Source of the DNA: Paraflavitalea sp. CAU 1676
GTDB lineage: Bacteria > Bacteroidota > Bacteroidia > Chitinophagales > Chitinophagaceae
Assembly: GCF_029223285.1 (NCBI RefSeq)
Contig: NZ_JARHUJ010000010.1
Coordinates: 248,001 to 312,000, forward strand
Length of the DNA: 64,000 nucleotides
Reading direction: 5' to 3'
Part shown: positions 52,965-62,792 of the stretch, in pieces
How positions within the stretch are numbered: the first letter of the stretch is position 1
Layout: every line of letters begins with the position of its first letter
Program-made: the position numbers and the translations under genes
Notes under the pieces: model-generated
What the model was told of the DNA's origin: nothing
Seen by the model: only the letters and a program-made list of their open reading frames with translations
Databases searched by the model: none

Positions 52965-55304
52965 ATGCGTTTGCCTATACTGTTATCGGCAGTGATTGCT
53001 TCTTTGCCTGTTGAAAGAACTATTGCCCAAACGGGTTTTGTGGTAAAAGACAAAGTGACCGAACCCGTAAGTCCCTTTTTGCTGAACGATGTTCGGGTAA
53101 CGGGTGGTGTATTGAAGAATGCCATGGATAAAGATGCGGCCTGGCTGCTGAGCCTGGAGCCGGATCGTTTCCTGCACCGTTTCCGGCTCAATGCCGGCTT
53201 TCAACCCAAGGGCGCCATCTATGGCGGCTGGGAATCGCGGGGTGTTTCGGGTCAGTCGATGGGACATTATTTATCGGCCTGCGCTTTGATGTATGCAGCC
53301 GGCGGCGACCAGCGATTCAAGGATAAGGTCGACTATATTGTGAAAGAACTGGCCGAATGCCAGGCCGCCCGCAAAACGGGATATGTTGGCAGCATTCCCG
53401 ATGAAGACAAGATCTGGAATGAAGTGGCGGCCGGTAATATCCGCTCTCAGGGCTTCGACCTCAATGGTGGCTGGGTACCCTGGTACACCTTGCACAAAGT
53501 GCTGGCAGGGTTGATAGATTCTTACACCTATACTGGTAATAAGCAAGCCAAAGAAGTAGCCATTAAACTGAGTGACTGGATCGATGTGAAGTTCCGCAAC
53601 CTTACTACCGAACAATGGCAGAAAATGCTGGATTGCGAACACGGCGGTATGAACGAAGCGCTGGCCAACCTGTATTCGATTACAGGTAATGTAAAATACC
53701 TGAACCTCTCGCGCAAGTTCCATCACCAGCGTATTCTCGATCCGCTGTCGCAGGAAAAGGATGGCATTCACGGGGTGCATGCCAATACGCAAATACCCAA
53801 GATCATCGGTTGTGCGCGTCGTTATGAACTCACAGGCGATCAGAAAGACCATACCACGTCGGATTATTTCTGGAACCTGGTAGTGAATCATTACAGCTAT
53901 GTAGTGGGCGGTAATAGCGACCACGAACGTTTTGCACCGGAGCCCGATAAATTATCGGCTTTCCTTAGCACCAATACCACCGAAACCTGCAACAGCTACA
54001 ATATGCTGAAGCTGACGCGCCTGCTATTCAAGCTGGAGCCGAAGGCCAACTATATGGATTTCTATGAGCGCACGCTCTACAACCATATCCTGGCCTCGCA
54101 GAATCCCGAGGATGGTATGGTGCTGTATTACCTGCCCCTGGTCTCCGGAGGGCAGAAGAAGTTCAACAGTCCTACCAATGACTTCTGGTGCTGTACCGGT
54201 ACCGGTATGGAAAACCACGCCAAATATGGCCAGGATATTTATTACAAGGCCAACAACGGCGATCTGTATATAAACCTGTTCATACCGTCTACCCTGAACT
54301 GGAAAGAAAAGCAGGCGCAACTGGAGATGGTGACTGCTTACCCCGAACAGTCGAAAATAACTGTACGCATCAACAAGCTCAAAGCCACCAGCAAACGCTG
54401 GGCCTTCCGCATCCGCAAACCCTGGTGGGCGAAGGATGATGTAAGTATCCTGGTGAACAATAAACCATTTACGGCGAAGCTGACGGCTGACCACTACCTC
54501 GTGGTGGACAATGCCTGGAAGGCAGGTGATGTGATTGAACTGTCGATGCCCATGGGATTATACACCGAATCAATGCCCGATAATAAGAGTATGAAGGCCT
54601 TCCTGTACGGGCCGCTGGTATTGGCCGGCCGGCTGGGTACCGACCCTGTACGTAAAACCGACCTGCCGGTATTTGTAGCTGCCAGTGATGACCTGAACAC
54701 CTGGGTTAAACCTGCCCCCAGCAAGGTGAATAATTTCGCCGTACAAACCAGTAATCGTTCTATTACGTTGTCGCCCCTGTACAACATATATGATGAGCGC
54801 TATGCCGTATATTGGAATTTCTTTTCGAAGGAAGCGTGGAAAGAGCAGGAAGTTGCCTTTGAACAGGAGCGCCGGGCGGCCGAAGCGCTCGATAAAAGAA
54901 CGCTCGATAATATGCGCATTGGTGAAATGCAACCCGAGCGCGACCATGATTTCGCGGGCGAACGCACCAATACCGGTGAAGTAGACGGTATCCGCTGGCG
55001 CGATGCCGTGAATGGCGGATGGTTCTCTTTTGCGCTCGAAACGAAAGGGGCCACGGCAGCTGTTCTTCAAACCGCTTATTGGAAAGGAGATGGTGGTGGT
55101 CGTGATTTCGACATCCTGGTGGATGGTGTGAAAATCGCTACGGAACAGTTGAAGGTGCGCGGACAGAGTGGTACTTATTCCATAGAGTATCCCATCCCTG
55201 CAACATTACTGAAAGATAAATCTAAAGTAACGGTGAAGTTTCAGGCCCTGCCCGGTAAAACGGCAGGAGGCTTGTTTGGCTGCCGTTTATTAAAGGCTGA
55301 ATAA
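52965..55304 (+). CDS. Secreted beta-L-arabinofuranosidase, GH127/GH146 family
   Basis: 779 aa with signal peptide (LLSAVIASLPVERTIAQ). Catalytic zinc site as in HypBA1: Glu340 and Cys342 in NTTETCNSYNML, Cys409 and Cys410 in NDFWCCTGTGMENHA, with (alpha/alpha)6 barrel motifs such as VSGQSMGHYLSACALMYAAG and LDCEHGGMNEALANLYSITG. The C-terminal part (about 540-779) holds a DUF4986-like sandwich and a carbohydrate-binding-type domain. It removes beta-arabinofuranose from pectic or hydroxyproline-linked arabinan. Whether it is GH127 or GH146 cannot be settled by eye. Confidence 0.9.
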   Translation: MRLPILLSAVIASLPVERTIAQTGFVVKDKVTEPVSPFLLNDVRVTGGVLKNAMDKDAAWLLSLEPDRFLHRFRLNAGFQPKGAIYGGWESRGVSGQSMGHYLSACALMYAAGGDQRFKDKVDYIVKELAECQAARKTGYVGSIPDEDKIWNEVAAGNIRSQGFDLNGGWVPWYTLHKVLAGLIDSYTYTGNKQAKEVAIKLSDWIDVKFRNLTTEQWQKMLDCEHGGMNEALANLYSITGNVKYLNLSRKFHHQRILDPLSQEKDGIHGVHANTQIPKIIGCARRYELTGDQKDHTTSDYFWNLVVNHYSYVVGGNSDHERFAPEPDKLSAFLSTNTTETCNSYNMLKLTRLLFKLEPKANYMDFYERTLYNHILASQNPEDGMVLYYLPLVSGGQKKFNSPTNDFWCCTGTGMENHAKYGQDIYYKANNGDLYINLFIPSTLNWKEKQAQLEMVTAYPEQSKITVRINKLKATSKRWAFRIRKPWWAKDDVSILVNNKPFTAKLTADHYLVVDNAWKAGDVIELSMPMGLYTESMPDNKSMKAFLYGPLVLAGRLGTDPVRKTDLPVFVAASDDLNTWVKPAPSKVNNFAVQTSNRSITLSPLYNIYDERYAVYWNFFSKEAWKEQEVAFEQERRAAEALDKRTLDNMRIGEMQPERDHDFAGERTNTGEVDGIRWRDAVNGGWFSFALETKGATAAVLQTAYWKGDGGGRDFDILVDGVKIATEQLKVRGQSGTYSIEYPIPATLLKDKSKVTVKFQALPGKTAGGLFGCRLLKAE

Positions 55305-55307
55305 GTT

Positions 55308-56291
55308 ATGACCCAACCATATTGTAAAGCAATAAAGCTGCTCGTTGCCGCCTGCCTGATCGCAGGCGGCCTTGCTGCCCAGGATAGGCCCGCGATGTAT
55401 TTTGCCGATAGCACCCGCCTGGGTCGCCCTTTGGCGAAAGACCCTAAAGTGGTGTATTTTAAAAATACCTACTGGATGTATTTTTCCATCCCGGCCAATG
55501 ATAAAATGGGCTGGGGCATCGGGGTGGCCACCAGTAATAACCTTACCGACTGGAAGAAGGTTGGAGAGGTGCCGCCCGCTGCCGCTTATGAGCAGAAAGG
55601 TATCTGCGCCCCCGGCGCGATCGTTCGTAACGATACGCTGCACCTGTTCTATCAAACCTACGGCAACGGTAAAAATGATGCGATCTGCCATGCCTGGTCA
55701 ACCGATGGATTGCACTTTACACGCAACGCCAGCAACCCGGTATTCCATCCAACAGGTACGTGGACAGTTGGCCGGGCCATCGATGCCGAGGTGGTAAAGT
55801 TCAAGAACCAATACTTCCTCTATTTCGCTTCACGCGATACTTCCTTTAAGATCCAGTTACAAGGTGTGGCAGTAACATCACTGAACTCCGACTTTGGCAG
55901 TGATTCCTGGAAGCAGGCGGTAGACTCATCGATACTGAAGCCTCAGTTGCCCTGGGAGCGTAATTGTATTGAAGCGGCCAGCTGTGTAGCAAGAGGTAAA
56001 TACCTGTACATGGTCTATGCCGGAGGTTATAACAACGAACCACAGCAGGTAGGCATGGCCCGTAGCCGTGATGGTATCACCTGGAAGCGTTTGTCGAACC
56101 AGCCATTACTGCCCAATGGAGCTGCCGGTACCTGGAATGCCAGCGAGAGCGGGCATCCCGATCTTTTTGAGGACCGTGACGGTAAGCTGCACCTGTTTTA
56201 CCAGGGTAATAATGATAAAGGGAGAACCTGGTTCCTGAGTAAGGAGCGGGTGGCCCTGAAGAAGGGAAGATTAATACGATTGATTGAATAA
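55308..56291 (+). CDS. GH43-like secreted glycosidase
   Basis: 327 aa; signal peptide (LLVAACLIAGGLAAQ). Five-bladed propeller with three acidic positions in family-typical places: Asp in AKDPKVVYFKNTYWMYFS, Asp in GRAIDAEVVKFKNQYFLYFA, and Glu in CIEAASCVARGKYLYMVYAG. It lies between GH43 and GH117/GH130-like families in appearance. It begins 3 bases after the GH127/146 stop, so translation is coupled. Likely substrate is an arabinose- or galactose-containing side chain; inferred. Confidence 0.75.
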   Translation: MTQPYCKAIKLLVAACLIAGGLAAQDRPAMYFADSTRLGRPLAKDPKVVYFKNTYWMYFSIPANDKMGWGIGVATSNNLTDWKKVGEVPPAAAYEQKGICAPGAIVRNDTLHLFYQTYGNGKNDAICHAWSTDGLHFTRNASNPVFHPTGTWTVGRAIDAEVVKFKNQYFLYFASRDTSFKIQLQGVAVTSLNSDFGSDSWKQAVDSSILKPQLPWERNCIEAASCVARGKYLYMVYAGGYNNEPQQVGMARSRDGITWKRLSNQPLLPNGAAGTWNASESGHPDLFEDRDGKLHLFYQGNNDKGRTWFLSKERVALKKGRLIRLIE

Positions 56292-56324
56292 TCACAGTTC
56301 AATAGTTAGCATACAGCAACCAGC

Positions 56325-56357
56325 GGGCTGCCTCTTCGTGGGCGGCCCATTTTTTTT
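56325..56357 (+). terminator. Terminator between GH operon and AraC gene
   Basis: Stem GGGCTGCC (56325-56332) / GGCGGCCC (56341-56348) with one G-U pair, loop of 8, followed by eight T's. It is about 35 bases after the GH43-like stop. Confidence 0.7.
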
Positions 56358-56370
56358 GTATTTTACCTCC

Positions 56371-57174
56371 ATGAAATGCTCGGGAACAGGACAATTTTAC
56401 GGCACTACGAATGAGCGGGTCGACCTGCAGGGGATTACTTTAACCGACACGGAGTATACGGCGGAGCGGGTGCCCTGGCATTTTCATGAAAACAACTATT
56501 TCACCTTCATCCTCGAAGGGGGCATGACGGAAGTCAATAAACAGCGCGTGTATGAGTGCGCTGCAGGCGACCTGCTGTTTCACAACTGGCAGGATGCACA
56601 CTACAATATTGCTTCCAGACATTATACCCGTGGCTTTCATGTGGAGATCAGCAACCAGTGGCTGGCCCATTTTGAACCAGCTCAGACTATTGCGGAAGGA
56701 AGCCTCTGCATTACCGACCCATTGATCAAAAAACGCATGTACCAGCTGGTCAGGGAAATGAAGCTGGAGGGCAGGGCAGGTGGCGTAGTCGTGGATGCGC
56801 TGATGCTGGAAGTGTTTTCCCTGCTCGGCAAGTCTTCGGCCATCGAAAAGGACCGCAAGCCGAAGTGGGTGGTTCAATTGGAAGCGATGCTGCGCGAATC
56901 GCGGGAAGACTGGTCGCTCACGGCGCTGGCGCAAGCGGTCAACGTACACCCGGTGCATCTGTCGCGGCATTTCTCCAAATACTTCGGTATGACGCTGGGC
57001 GATTACCTGCGTACCGTGAAACTGCAGCGGGCCATTACGCTGCTGCCCCGGGAAGACCTTTCGCTGACCGATATCTCCCTGGAATGTGGCTTTGCCGATC
57101 AAAGCCATTTCATCCGCTCTTTCAAAGCCCATTATGCCGTGACGCCCTTGCATTACCGGCGTTTTCTGCGGTAA
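56371..57174 (+). CDS. AraC family transcriptional regulator
   Basis: 267 aa from the ATG at 56371; the open frame from 56284 runs through the terminator and is not used. N-terminal cupin-like sensor (VPWHFHENNYFTFILEGGMT, GDLLFHNWQDAHY) and C-terminal double HTH (LTALAQAVNVHPVHLSRHFS, LTDISLECGFADQSHFIRSF). The cupin/AraC pattern fits control of sugar catabolism. It directly follows the arabinosidase operon but is separated by a terminator, so it probably has its own promoter; regulation of that operon is inferred from position. Confidence 0.88.
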   Translation: MKCSGTGQFYGTTNERVDLQGITLTDTEYTAERVPWHFHENNYFTFILEGGMTEVNKQRVYECAAGDLLFHNWQDAHYNIASRHYTRGFHVEISNQWLAHFEPAQTIAEGSLCITDPLIKKRMYQLVREMKLEGRAGGVVVDALMLEVFSLLGKSSAIEKDRKPKWVVQLEAMLRESREDWSLTALAQAVNVHPVHLSRHFSKYFGMTLGDYLRTVKLQRAITLLPREDLSLTDISLECGFADQSHFIRSFKAHYAVTPLHYRRFLR

Positions 57175-57260
57175 GCCCCCTTTCCATGTTAATTTCATTC
57201 TATTTTGGTGCATACGCTTGTCATAGATTTGTGGCTAATAGTATAGCCAAAAATCATTGT

Positions 57261-58892
57261 ATGTTCTCACGCCCCTTTATTCCTGCCTTTCTCCTGGTGT
57301 TGCTCCTGCTGACGGCCTTTCAATCGATCAGTGTGGCGCAGACCAGCCAACCTCCACAACACAACAAAGGCAGGATACTGTTTTCGGCCAGCTCCGTGAA
57401 TTGGAGAACGGCCACACCGGACGCCTACCTGCAACAATATGAACTGACCAATAACAGCAATTTATACATTACCGCATTTGTCGATCAGCCGCTCACCAAA
57501 CACATGCAGCAGCTGGCGCCGGCGCTTTCAGTTGATAGTTTGCACCGCACCAGTGGCTACCGGTTTACGCTCTATGTAGATAATAAGAAAATCTACACCA
57601 GCGATATCATGGGCGCACCCTTGCCAGCCGTGCGCGATACTGAAACAGTGTTGAACAAACCACTCATCGATAATGGACGCGAAGGCGCCTGGTGGACGCA
57701 GTTCTTCTGGGGGCGGTTCCTGGCCAATGGCGGCGACAATGCCCTGACCGATGGTCGCCACCTGTTAAAGATGGAGATCAGGCCACATGTGCATGATGTA
57801 GCCGGGGAAATTATTGCGGCTGGCGAGCTTGCTTTGCAAGTGAACCGTAAACCGGTCATCGATGTATCGCGGGTGACGTTAAACCCGGTGAAGCCTTATC
57901 CCGGTATTGATGTTTCTACAGCGCCCTTTGATCAAAACAAGATCAAGACGCTGAAGGGCAAGATTGCGTTGAATGAATTCAAGCGCATCAATGGCATCGT
58001 TGTTTTGAAGAACGGAAAGCTGCTCATTGAAGAGTATTTCAATGGTTCGGGCAGGGACTCGCTCCACGACTCCAGGTCGGTAGGCAAATCCTTTGCTTCG
58101 ACGATGACTGGTCTGGCCATTCGTGACGGATACCTCAAAGGCGTACAGCAGCCCCTGAAGGATTTTTACCAGCTTTCGTCGTATGCTCATTTTTCCCCGG
58201 ACAAAGAGTCGGTTACCCTCAAAGACCTGCTGACCATGAACAGTGTGTTTGACGGCGATGATGGTGATGGCGATTCGCCGGGCAATGAAGAGAATATGTA
58301 TCCTACGGACAATTGGGTTAAGTTCACCCTCGACCTGCCGGTAACGAAGACGATTCCCCGCGGCACCTGGCATTATTTTACCGCAGGCGTAATGCTGCTG
58401 GGCGATGTGTTGAATAAGTCTGTACCCGGTGGCCTGGAGCAATATGTCAACAAGAGCTTGTTTACGACGCTGGGCATTCAGCGATATCAGTGGATGTATA
58501 CACCGCAAGGGGTGCCCAGTACGGCTGGCGGTTTGCGGCTGCGTGCGCTCGATCTGGCGAAGTATGGCCAGTTGTATAAGAACGGTGGCCGTTGGCAGGG
58601 GCAGCAGGTGATACCACGCCAGTGGGTGGATGAAACTTTTCAGCCTTATTTACCGCTGCCTGGCAGGCCCAACGAGTTTTATGGTTACCTGTTCTGGAAC
58701 AAGCCATTCACCATAAACGGTAAACGTTATGAAGCCTGGTATTGTACCGGAAATGGCGGTAACAAGGTATTCGTGTTTAAAGACCTTCCCCTGGTGGTGG
58801 TGATCACGGCCAGCGCTTATGGACAGCCTTATGCACATCCGCAGGCAGACAGGATGATGGCGGAGTATATTTTACCAGCTGTGCTCGATTGA
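57261..58892 (+). CDS. Exported serine hydrolase with N-terminal extension
   Basis: 543 aa from the ATG at 57261, which begins a signal peptide (LLVLLLLTAFQSISVAQ); the long open frame from 56865 overlaps the AraC gene and is spurious. Residues about 30-195 form an unrecognised beta-rich domain (FVDQPLTKHMQQLAPALSVD). The hydrolase part has SxxK as Ser273-Lys276 (SVGKSF), the second motif HYFTAGVMLLG, and a late GNGGNKVFVF. It belongs to the beta-lactamase/6-aminohexanoate-dimer-hydrolase-like group. Substrate unknown. Confidence 0.85.
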   Translation: MFSRPFIPAFLLVLLLLTAFQSISVAQTSQPPQHNKGRILFSASSVNWRTATPDAYLQQYELTNNSNLYITAFVDQPLTKHMQQLAPALSVDSLHRTSGYRFTLYVDNKKIYTSDIMGAPLPAVRDTETVLNKPLIDNGREGAWWTQFFWGRFLANGGDNALTDGRHLLKMEIRPHVHDVAGEIIAAGELALQVNRKPVIDVSRVTLNPVKPYPGIDVSTAPFDQNKIKTLKGKIALNEFKRINGIVVLKNGKLLIEEYFNGSGRDSLHDSRSVGKSFASTMTGLAIRDGYLKGVQQPLKDFYQLSSYAHFSPDKESVTLKDLLTMNSVFDGDDGDGDSPGNEENMYPTDNWVKFTLDLPVTKTIPRGTWHYFTAGVMLLGDVLNKSVPGGLEQYVNKSLFTTLGIQRYQWMYTPQGVPSTAGGLRLRALDLAKYGQLYKNGGRWQGQQVIPRQWVDETFQPYLPLPGRPNEFYGYLFWNKPFTINGKRYEAWYCTGNGGNKVFVFKDLPLVVVITASAYGQPYAHPQADRMMAEYILPAVLD

Positions 58893-59049
58893 AGCCAGTA
58901 TTGGATGCGCTGGCGCTGGAGCCGCTCGGCGTGCTTGTGGCAACCCAGCCTGTATTGTTTGACACTCACTGATTTCCTGACTACGGCAACATCAACAAGA
59001 TTCCCATTGCTTTGATTAATCAGTTAATTTCTTCCAAAACCTTTCAGGC

Positions 59050-60588
59050 ATGTGGAGAATTCTAACTGGGGTATTTTTTATCGCTGTGGTCATAGGGGTC
59101 ATTGTGGTTATTAAAACGGCCATATACCCTTTTGGAGCTGCCGATAAGAAAGACCAGGTAGCCGCGGTGGACTATCAGCCCATAGCCGAGTTGTCACTGA
59201 AGCGCTTTGCCGGGGGCATTCAAATACCTACTGTTTCCAATGCCGATTACAGTCATTTCAATTACGCGCCTTTCGATTCCTTCATGACCTATCTACGGCA
59301 GGCCTACCCCACGGTGTATACGGGCCTTCATTACTATACCATTAATCAGCGGGGAATGGTCTTTCGTTGGAAGGGCAGCAATCCGGCTTTGAAGCCCATC
59401 CTTTTTCTTTCTCATTACGATGTGGTGCCGCCGGGAAATTATGAGGGCATAGATTCGGTAATGGGTGCTTTTGTTCCCAAGGATAAAGTACTGCCGCCAG
59501 CGGCTGCCATGCCGAAGGCCTGGGATCATTATCCCTTTTCGGGGGCAGTGGAGCAGGGAAGGATCTATGGAAGGGGTACGCTCGATATGAAGGATATGCT
59601 GTTTGCCCTGATGGAGGCCTGCGAACATTTGCTGCAGGACAAATTTGTGCCCGCGCGCGATATCTATTTTGCCTTTGGGTTTGATGAAGAAGTAGGCGGC
59701 ACGCAGGGAGCGCTGGAGATCGCGAAAGATTTTAAGCAGAAGGGTATTGCATTCGATGCGGTGTACGATGAGGGCGGTATAATATCCACCAAGGGCAGCT
59801 TGAGTGGCATCGATGCGTCGGTAGCGTTGATCGGTTGTGCTGAGAAAGGCTTCTGGTCGGCCAGGGTAAAGGTGAAAGGACTGGGCGGCCACTCGTCCAT
59901 GCCACCCCTGCAAAGTGCCATGGGCAGGGCGGCTGTTATTATGCAGCGGCTGGAAGATGAACAGATGAAGCCGATGGTGATACCGGTCATCGACCAGTTC
60001 TTCCGCAATGTTGGTGGCTCCATGGCCTTCCAAAGCAAGGTGGCGATTGCAAACCAGTGGTTATTGCAGGGGGTGCTGATTCGGACACTTACGAAGAGCC
60101 ATACCACGAATGCGTTGGTGCGTACTACTACAGCCTTGACTATGATGAAGGGCAGCGATGCCAGTAACGTGTTGTCGCCCGAGGTGGAATTTGTGGTAAA
60201 CTTCCGCCTCCTGCCCGGCAATACGGTGGCCGATGTAAAGGCCCATCTGGAGAACGCCTGCAGGGACTTTGAAGTAACGATCGAAGATGTGGGTGCCCCT
60301 CGCGAAGCCTCTCGGATATCCGGTATCGAATCGCAGGGATATAAGGTGATGGAGCGAACGATCCATAAACTATTTCCCGGTGTGATCGTAACTCCCTATC
60401 TCACGATCGGTGGCACCGATGCCTATAAATACGAGCTGGTGAGTGATCATGTGTACCGGTTTATGCCGGTGGCCATCAATAATTTCGAACAGCAATCCAT
60501 TCACAACAACAACGAATACATCAGTATCGCCAACTTTGGGCGGATGATCCAGTACTTCGAATTGATGATGAAGGAGTACGATCAATAG
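59050..60588 (+). CDS. M20 family metallopeptidase (carboxypeptidase S/PM20D1-like)
   Basis: 512 aa. One N-terminal membrane helix (ILTGVFFIAVVIGVIVVIK) anchors it, with the enzyme in the periplasm. Two-zinc site: His in LSHYDVVPPG, Asp in RGTLDMKD, Glu pair in FGFDEEVGG, Asp/Glu in VYDEGG, with the dimerisation insert (VKGLGGHSSMPPLQSAMGRA) between. It cleaves C-terminal residues or N-acyl amino acids; the exact substrate cannot be told. Single gene, 84 bases before the DJ-1 gene on the same strand. Confidence 0.9.
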   Translation: MWRILTGVFFIAVVIGVIVVIKTAIYPFGAADKKDQVAAVDYQPIAELSLKRFAGGIQIPTVSNADYSHFNYAPFDSFMTYLRQAYPTVYTGLHYYTINQRGMVFRWKGSNPALKPILFLSHYDVVPPGNYEGIDSVMGAFVPKDKVLPPAAAMPKAWDHYPFSGAVEQGRIYGRGTLDMKDMLFALMEACEHLLQDKFVPARDIYFAFGFDEEVGGTQGALEIAKDFKQKGIAFDAVYDEGGIISTKGSLSGIDASVALIGCAEKGFWSARVKVKGLGGHSSMPPLQSAMGRAAVIMQRLEDEQMKPMVIPVIDQFFRNVGGSMAFQSKVAIANQWLLQGVLIRTLTKSHTTNALVRTTTALTMMKGSDASNVLSPEVEFVVNFRLLPGNTVADVKAHLENACRDFEVTIEDVGAPREASRISGIESQGYKVMERTIHKLFPGVIVTPYLTIGGTDAYKYELVSDHVYRFMPVAINNFEQQSIHNNNEYISIANFGRMIQYFELMMKEYDQ

Positions 60589-60672
60589 CCGGCAATCTTC
60601 ACAATTTGGAAATGCCTCCGTAGCTCGGCGGTCCTGATTTGTAAGTAACTTCAGTATCTAAAACTGGCAACT

Positions 60673-61254
60673 ATGGGCAAGAAGAAAATCCTGTTTCTTA
60701 CCGGCGATTATGCCGAAGATTATGAGACAATGGTTCCTTTCCAGATGTTAACCATGGTGGGGCATGAGGTGCATGCCGTATGTCCCGGCAAGAAGGCCGG
60801 TGAAAAAGTGCAAACGGCTATTCATGACTTCGACGGGGCGCAAACCTATAGCGAGAAGCCCGGACATTTGTTTGTGTTGAATTACTCATTCGACGAGGTG
60901 GACCCAACGGAGTATGATGCCATCTGTATAGCAGGCGGCCGGGCGCCGGAATACCTTCGCCTGGAGCAAAAGGTGATCGACCTGGTGCATCACTTCAATC
61001 ATTTCAATAAACCTATCGCAGCGGTGTGCCACGGCATCCAGATCCTTACGGCGGCCAATGTGGTGCGCGGCAGAAGGCTTACTGCCTATTATGCTGTGGG
61101 GCCCGAAGTGACGCTCGCAGGTGGCGAATATGTCAATGTGCCCGCTACGGAAGCGGTGGTGGACGGCAACCTGGTTACCTCTCCCGCCTGGCCGGGCCAT
61201 CCGAACTGGATCGCTGCCTTTTTGGAGGTGCTGGGTACAAAGATCGAACTGTAA
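60673..61254 (+). CDS. DJ-1/PfpI family protein
   Basis: 193 aa. Glutamine-amidotransferase-like fold: the nucleophile elbow is [16 protein letters not shown] with Cys119, and the acidic partner is in [30 protein letters not shown] and [14 protein letters not shown] match the ending of the PfpI/YhbO subgroup. Members are glyoxalase-III-like, chaperone-like or protease-like; which applies cannot be read here. It is followed by the flavodoxin-like gene after 68 bases. Confidence 0.9.
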   Translation: MGKKKILFLTGDYAEDYETMVPFQMLTMVGHEVHAVCPGKKAGEKVQTAIHDFDGAQTYSEKPGHLFVLNYSFDEVDPTEYDAICIAGGRAPEYLRLEQKVIDLVHHFNHFNKPIAAVCHGIQILTAANVVRGRRLTAYYAVGPEVTLAGGEYVNVPATEAVVDGNLVTSPAWPGHPNWIAAFLEVLGTKIEL

Positions 61255-61322
61255 ATAGAGAATGAGGTTACCGCGGTGTAGGGAAAGGAATTAATTTTAC
61301 GCCATTAATTCCAGGAACTGCT

Positions 61323-61967
61323 ATGGGTAATGCGTCAAAAAAGATCTTGATCATCAATGGCTCGATAAGAGGTAATTCGGGCAATTCATGGGCGCTTGCC
61401 CAAAAGGCTGCCGCTTATTTGCAGCAGGAGCATGGCGTGGTGGTGTCTAGCCTTACGCTTACCGATCCCATTCCCGATATCAAAGATGTTTATGAGCTGC
61501 TGAAAAGCTGTGATGGTTTTCTCATTGTAACCGGCGTGTATTGGAACAGCTGGGGTTCACCATTACAGTTCTTCCTCGAAGTATGTACGGCTTTCGAAAA
61601 TACGCCGGCCTTCTTTGGTAAGCCGGTTGCCTGCGCTGTGTCGATGGATTCGGTAGGGGGCACCGATGTGGCGAATGCGCTCCATGGCGCTTTAGCGGGA
61701 CTGGGCTGCTGGAGTGCACCCTGTTCTACCTTGGTGCTGTCGCGCGTTGGTCTGGAGGCCATCGAGTCGAGTGCGGGTAAAGAGAACGACCCCAACGACG
61801 ATGTGTGGCGGATGGATGACTTAAAGATCGTATTAAAAAATCTCGTGGCAGCTTCATCGGTCGACCGCAAGCAATGGGCCTCCTGGCCGCATGTGGCGCT
61901 TAAAATACCGGATGGGCCGTGGCCATCGGGCGGCGAGCTGGATATGGGCACGCCTACGTTTTTGTAG
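61323..61967 (+). CDS. NAD(P)H-dependent flavodoxin-fold oxidoreductase
   Basis: 214 aa. FMN_red features: LIINGSIRGNSGNSWALAQK (phosphate-binding loop), GVYWNSWGSPLQFFLEVCTA and ACAVSMDSVGGTDVANALHG. The C-terminal 50 residues are less conserved. It should transfer electrons from NAD(P)H to a quinone, iron chelate or flavin in the cytosol. It lies downstream of the DJ-1 gene and is convergent with DUF2461. Confidence 0.82.
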   Translation: MGNASKKILIINGSIRGNSGNSWALAQKAAAYLQQEHGVVVSSLTLTDPIPDIKDVYELLKSCDGFLIVTGVYWNSWGSPLQFFLEVCTAFENTPAFFGKPVACAVSMDSVGGTDVANALHGALAGLGCWSAPCSTLVLSRVGLEAIESSAGKENDPNDDVWRMDDLKIVLKNLVAASSVDRKQWASWPHVALKIPDGPWPSGGELDMGTPTFL

Positions 61968-61986
61968 CAGCTATAACCAGTGTGCA

Positions 61987-62688
61987 TCACAGCACCAATC
62001 CATTCGCATCTGTAGTCAATGTCTCGCTCATATAATCGAGGAATGGCCGCATGTTCTTGAATGTTTGATTGGCCAGCTTTACAAAATCACCGCTTAATAC
62101 TTCTTCATCAGTAAAGTTCCTGATCAGCAGGAACTGTTTGTAGCGTAGCAGATCGATGGACTCATGATCGGCTGTAAATCCCTTGGGCGCCGTTTTTACC
62201 TGCTCGCCCTTTAATACGCCAAAGGTGGCTGTGAAGGGTTTGCTTTTCAATATTTTCCTCAAGGTGACGGCATCGAAGGCGATCTCGTCTCTTATGCGCC
62301 GCAGGTCCTGCGGGTTGGGCCCCCAGAACCCACCTGCCAGGAAACTTTTGCCGGGTTCCAGTTGGTAGTAATAACCGCCGCGTTTGAATTTGGTGGCCCG
62401 CTTAAAGCGGCCCGCCCAGTTGGTGCGGTAAGGTGTTTTATCCGTCGAAAAGCGGGTGTCACGGTATATGCGAAACAGGCTGTCCTTACCTGATGGCGTT
62501 TCTATTTCATCATGGGTGTTGAGTTGTTGTAGCAGGGCTTCGGCAAACCGGGCAATGGAAGCCTGTTCGTCGAGGAACTGGTCTTTGTGGTTATTGAACC
62601 ATTCCCGGTCGTTGTGCCTGCCGAGGCTTTTTAGGAACTGCAGGGCCGATGCTGGTATAGTAACAGATGACTTGGATGACTGGGCCAT
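61987..62688 (-). CDS. DUF2461 family protein
   Basis: 233 aa. It matches the family in order: LQFLKSLGRHNDREWFNNHK, FRIYRDTRFSTDKTPYRTNW, GGYYYQLEPGKSFLAGGFWG and LLRYKQFLLIRNFTDEEVLS. Function unknown; the conserved TDKTPY box is the hallmark. Convergent with the oxidoreductase, divergent from the GNAT gene. Confidence 0.93.
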   Translation of the reverse strand: MAQSSKSSVTIPASALQFLKSLGRHNDREWFNNHKDQFLDEQASIARFAEALLQQLNTHDEIETPSGKDSLFRIYRDTRFSTDKTPYRTNWAGRFKRATKFKRGGYYYQLEPGKSFLAGGFWGPNPQDLRRIRDEIAFDAVTLRKILKSKPFTATFGVLKGEQVKTAPKGFTADHESIDLLRYKQFLLIRNFTDEEVLSGDFVKLANQTFKNMRPFLDYMSETLTTDANGLVL

Positions 62689-62792
62689 GGCTCAAATATA
62701 AATTCTTTATCAATCGGGCGATTGTATTAATTTCCGGGTGGGATGCCGTGGGTACTTCGCTCACGGGCATCACCGGTTGAAAACAAAAAGCC

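Noticed and set aside
56865-57260. Extension of the second serine hydrolase upstream to 56865
   Set aside because: It overlaps the AraC helix-turn-helix in another frame and lacks a signal peptide; the ATG at 57261 gives a standard one.
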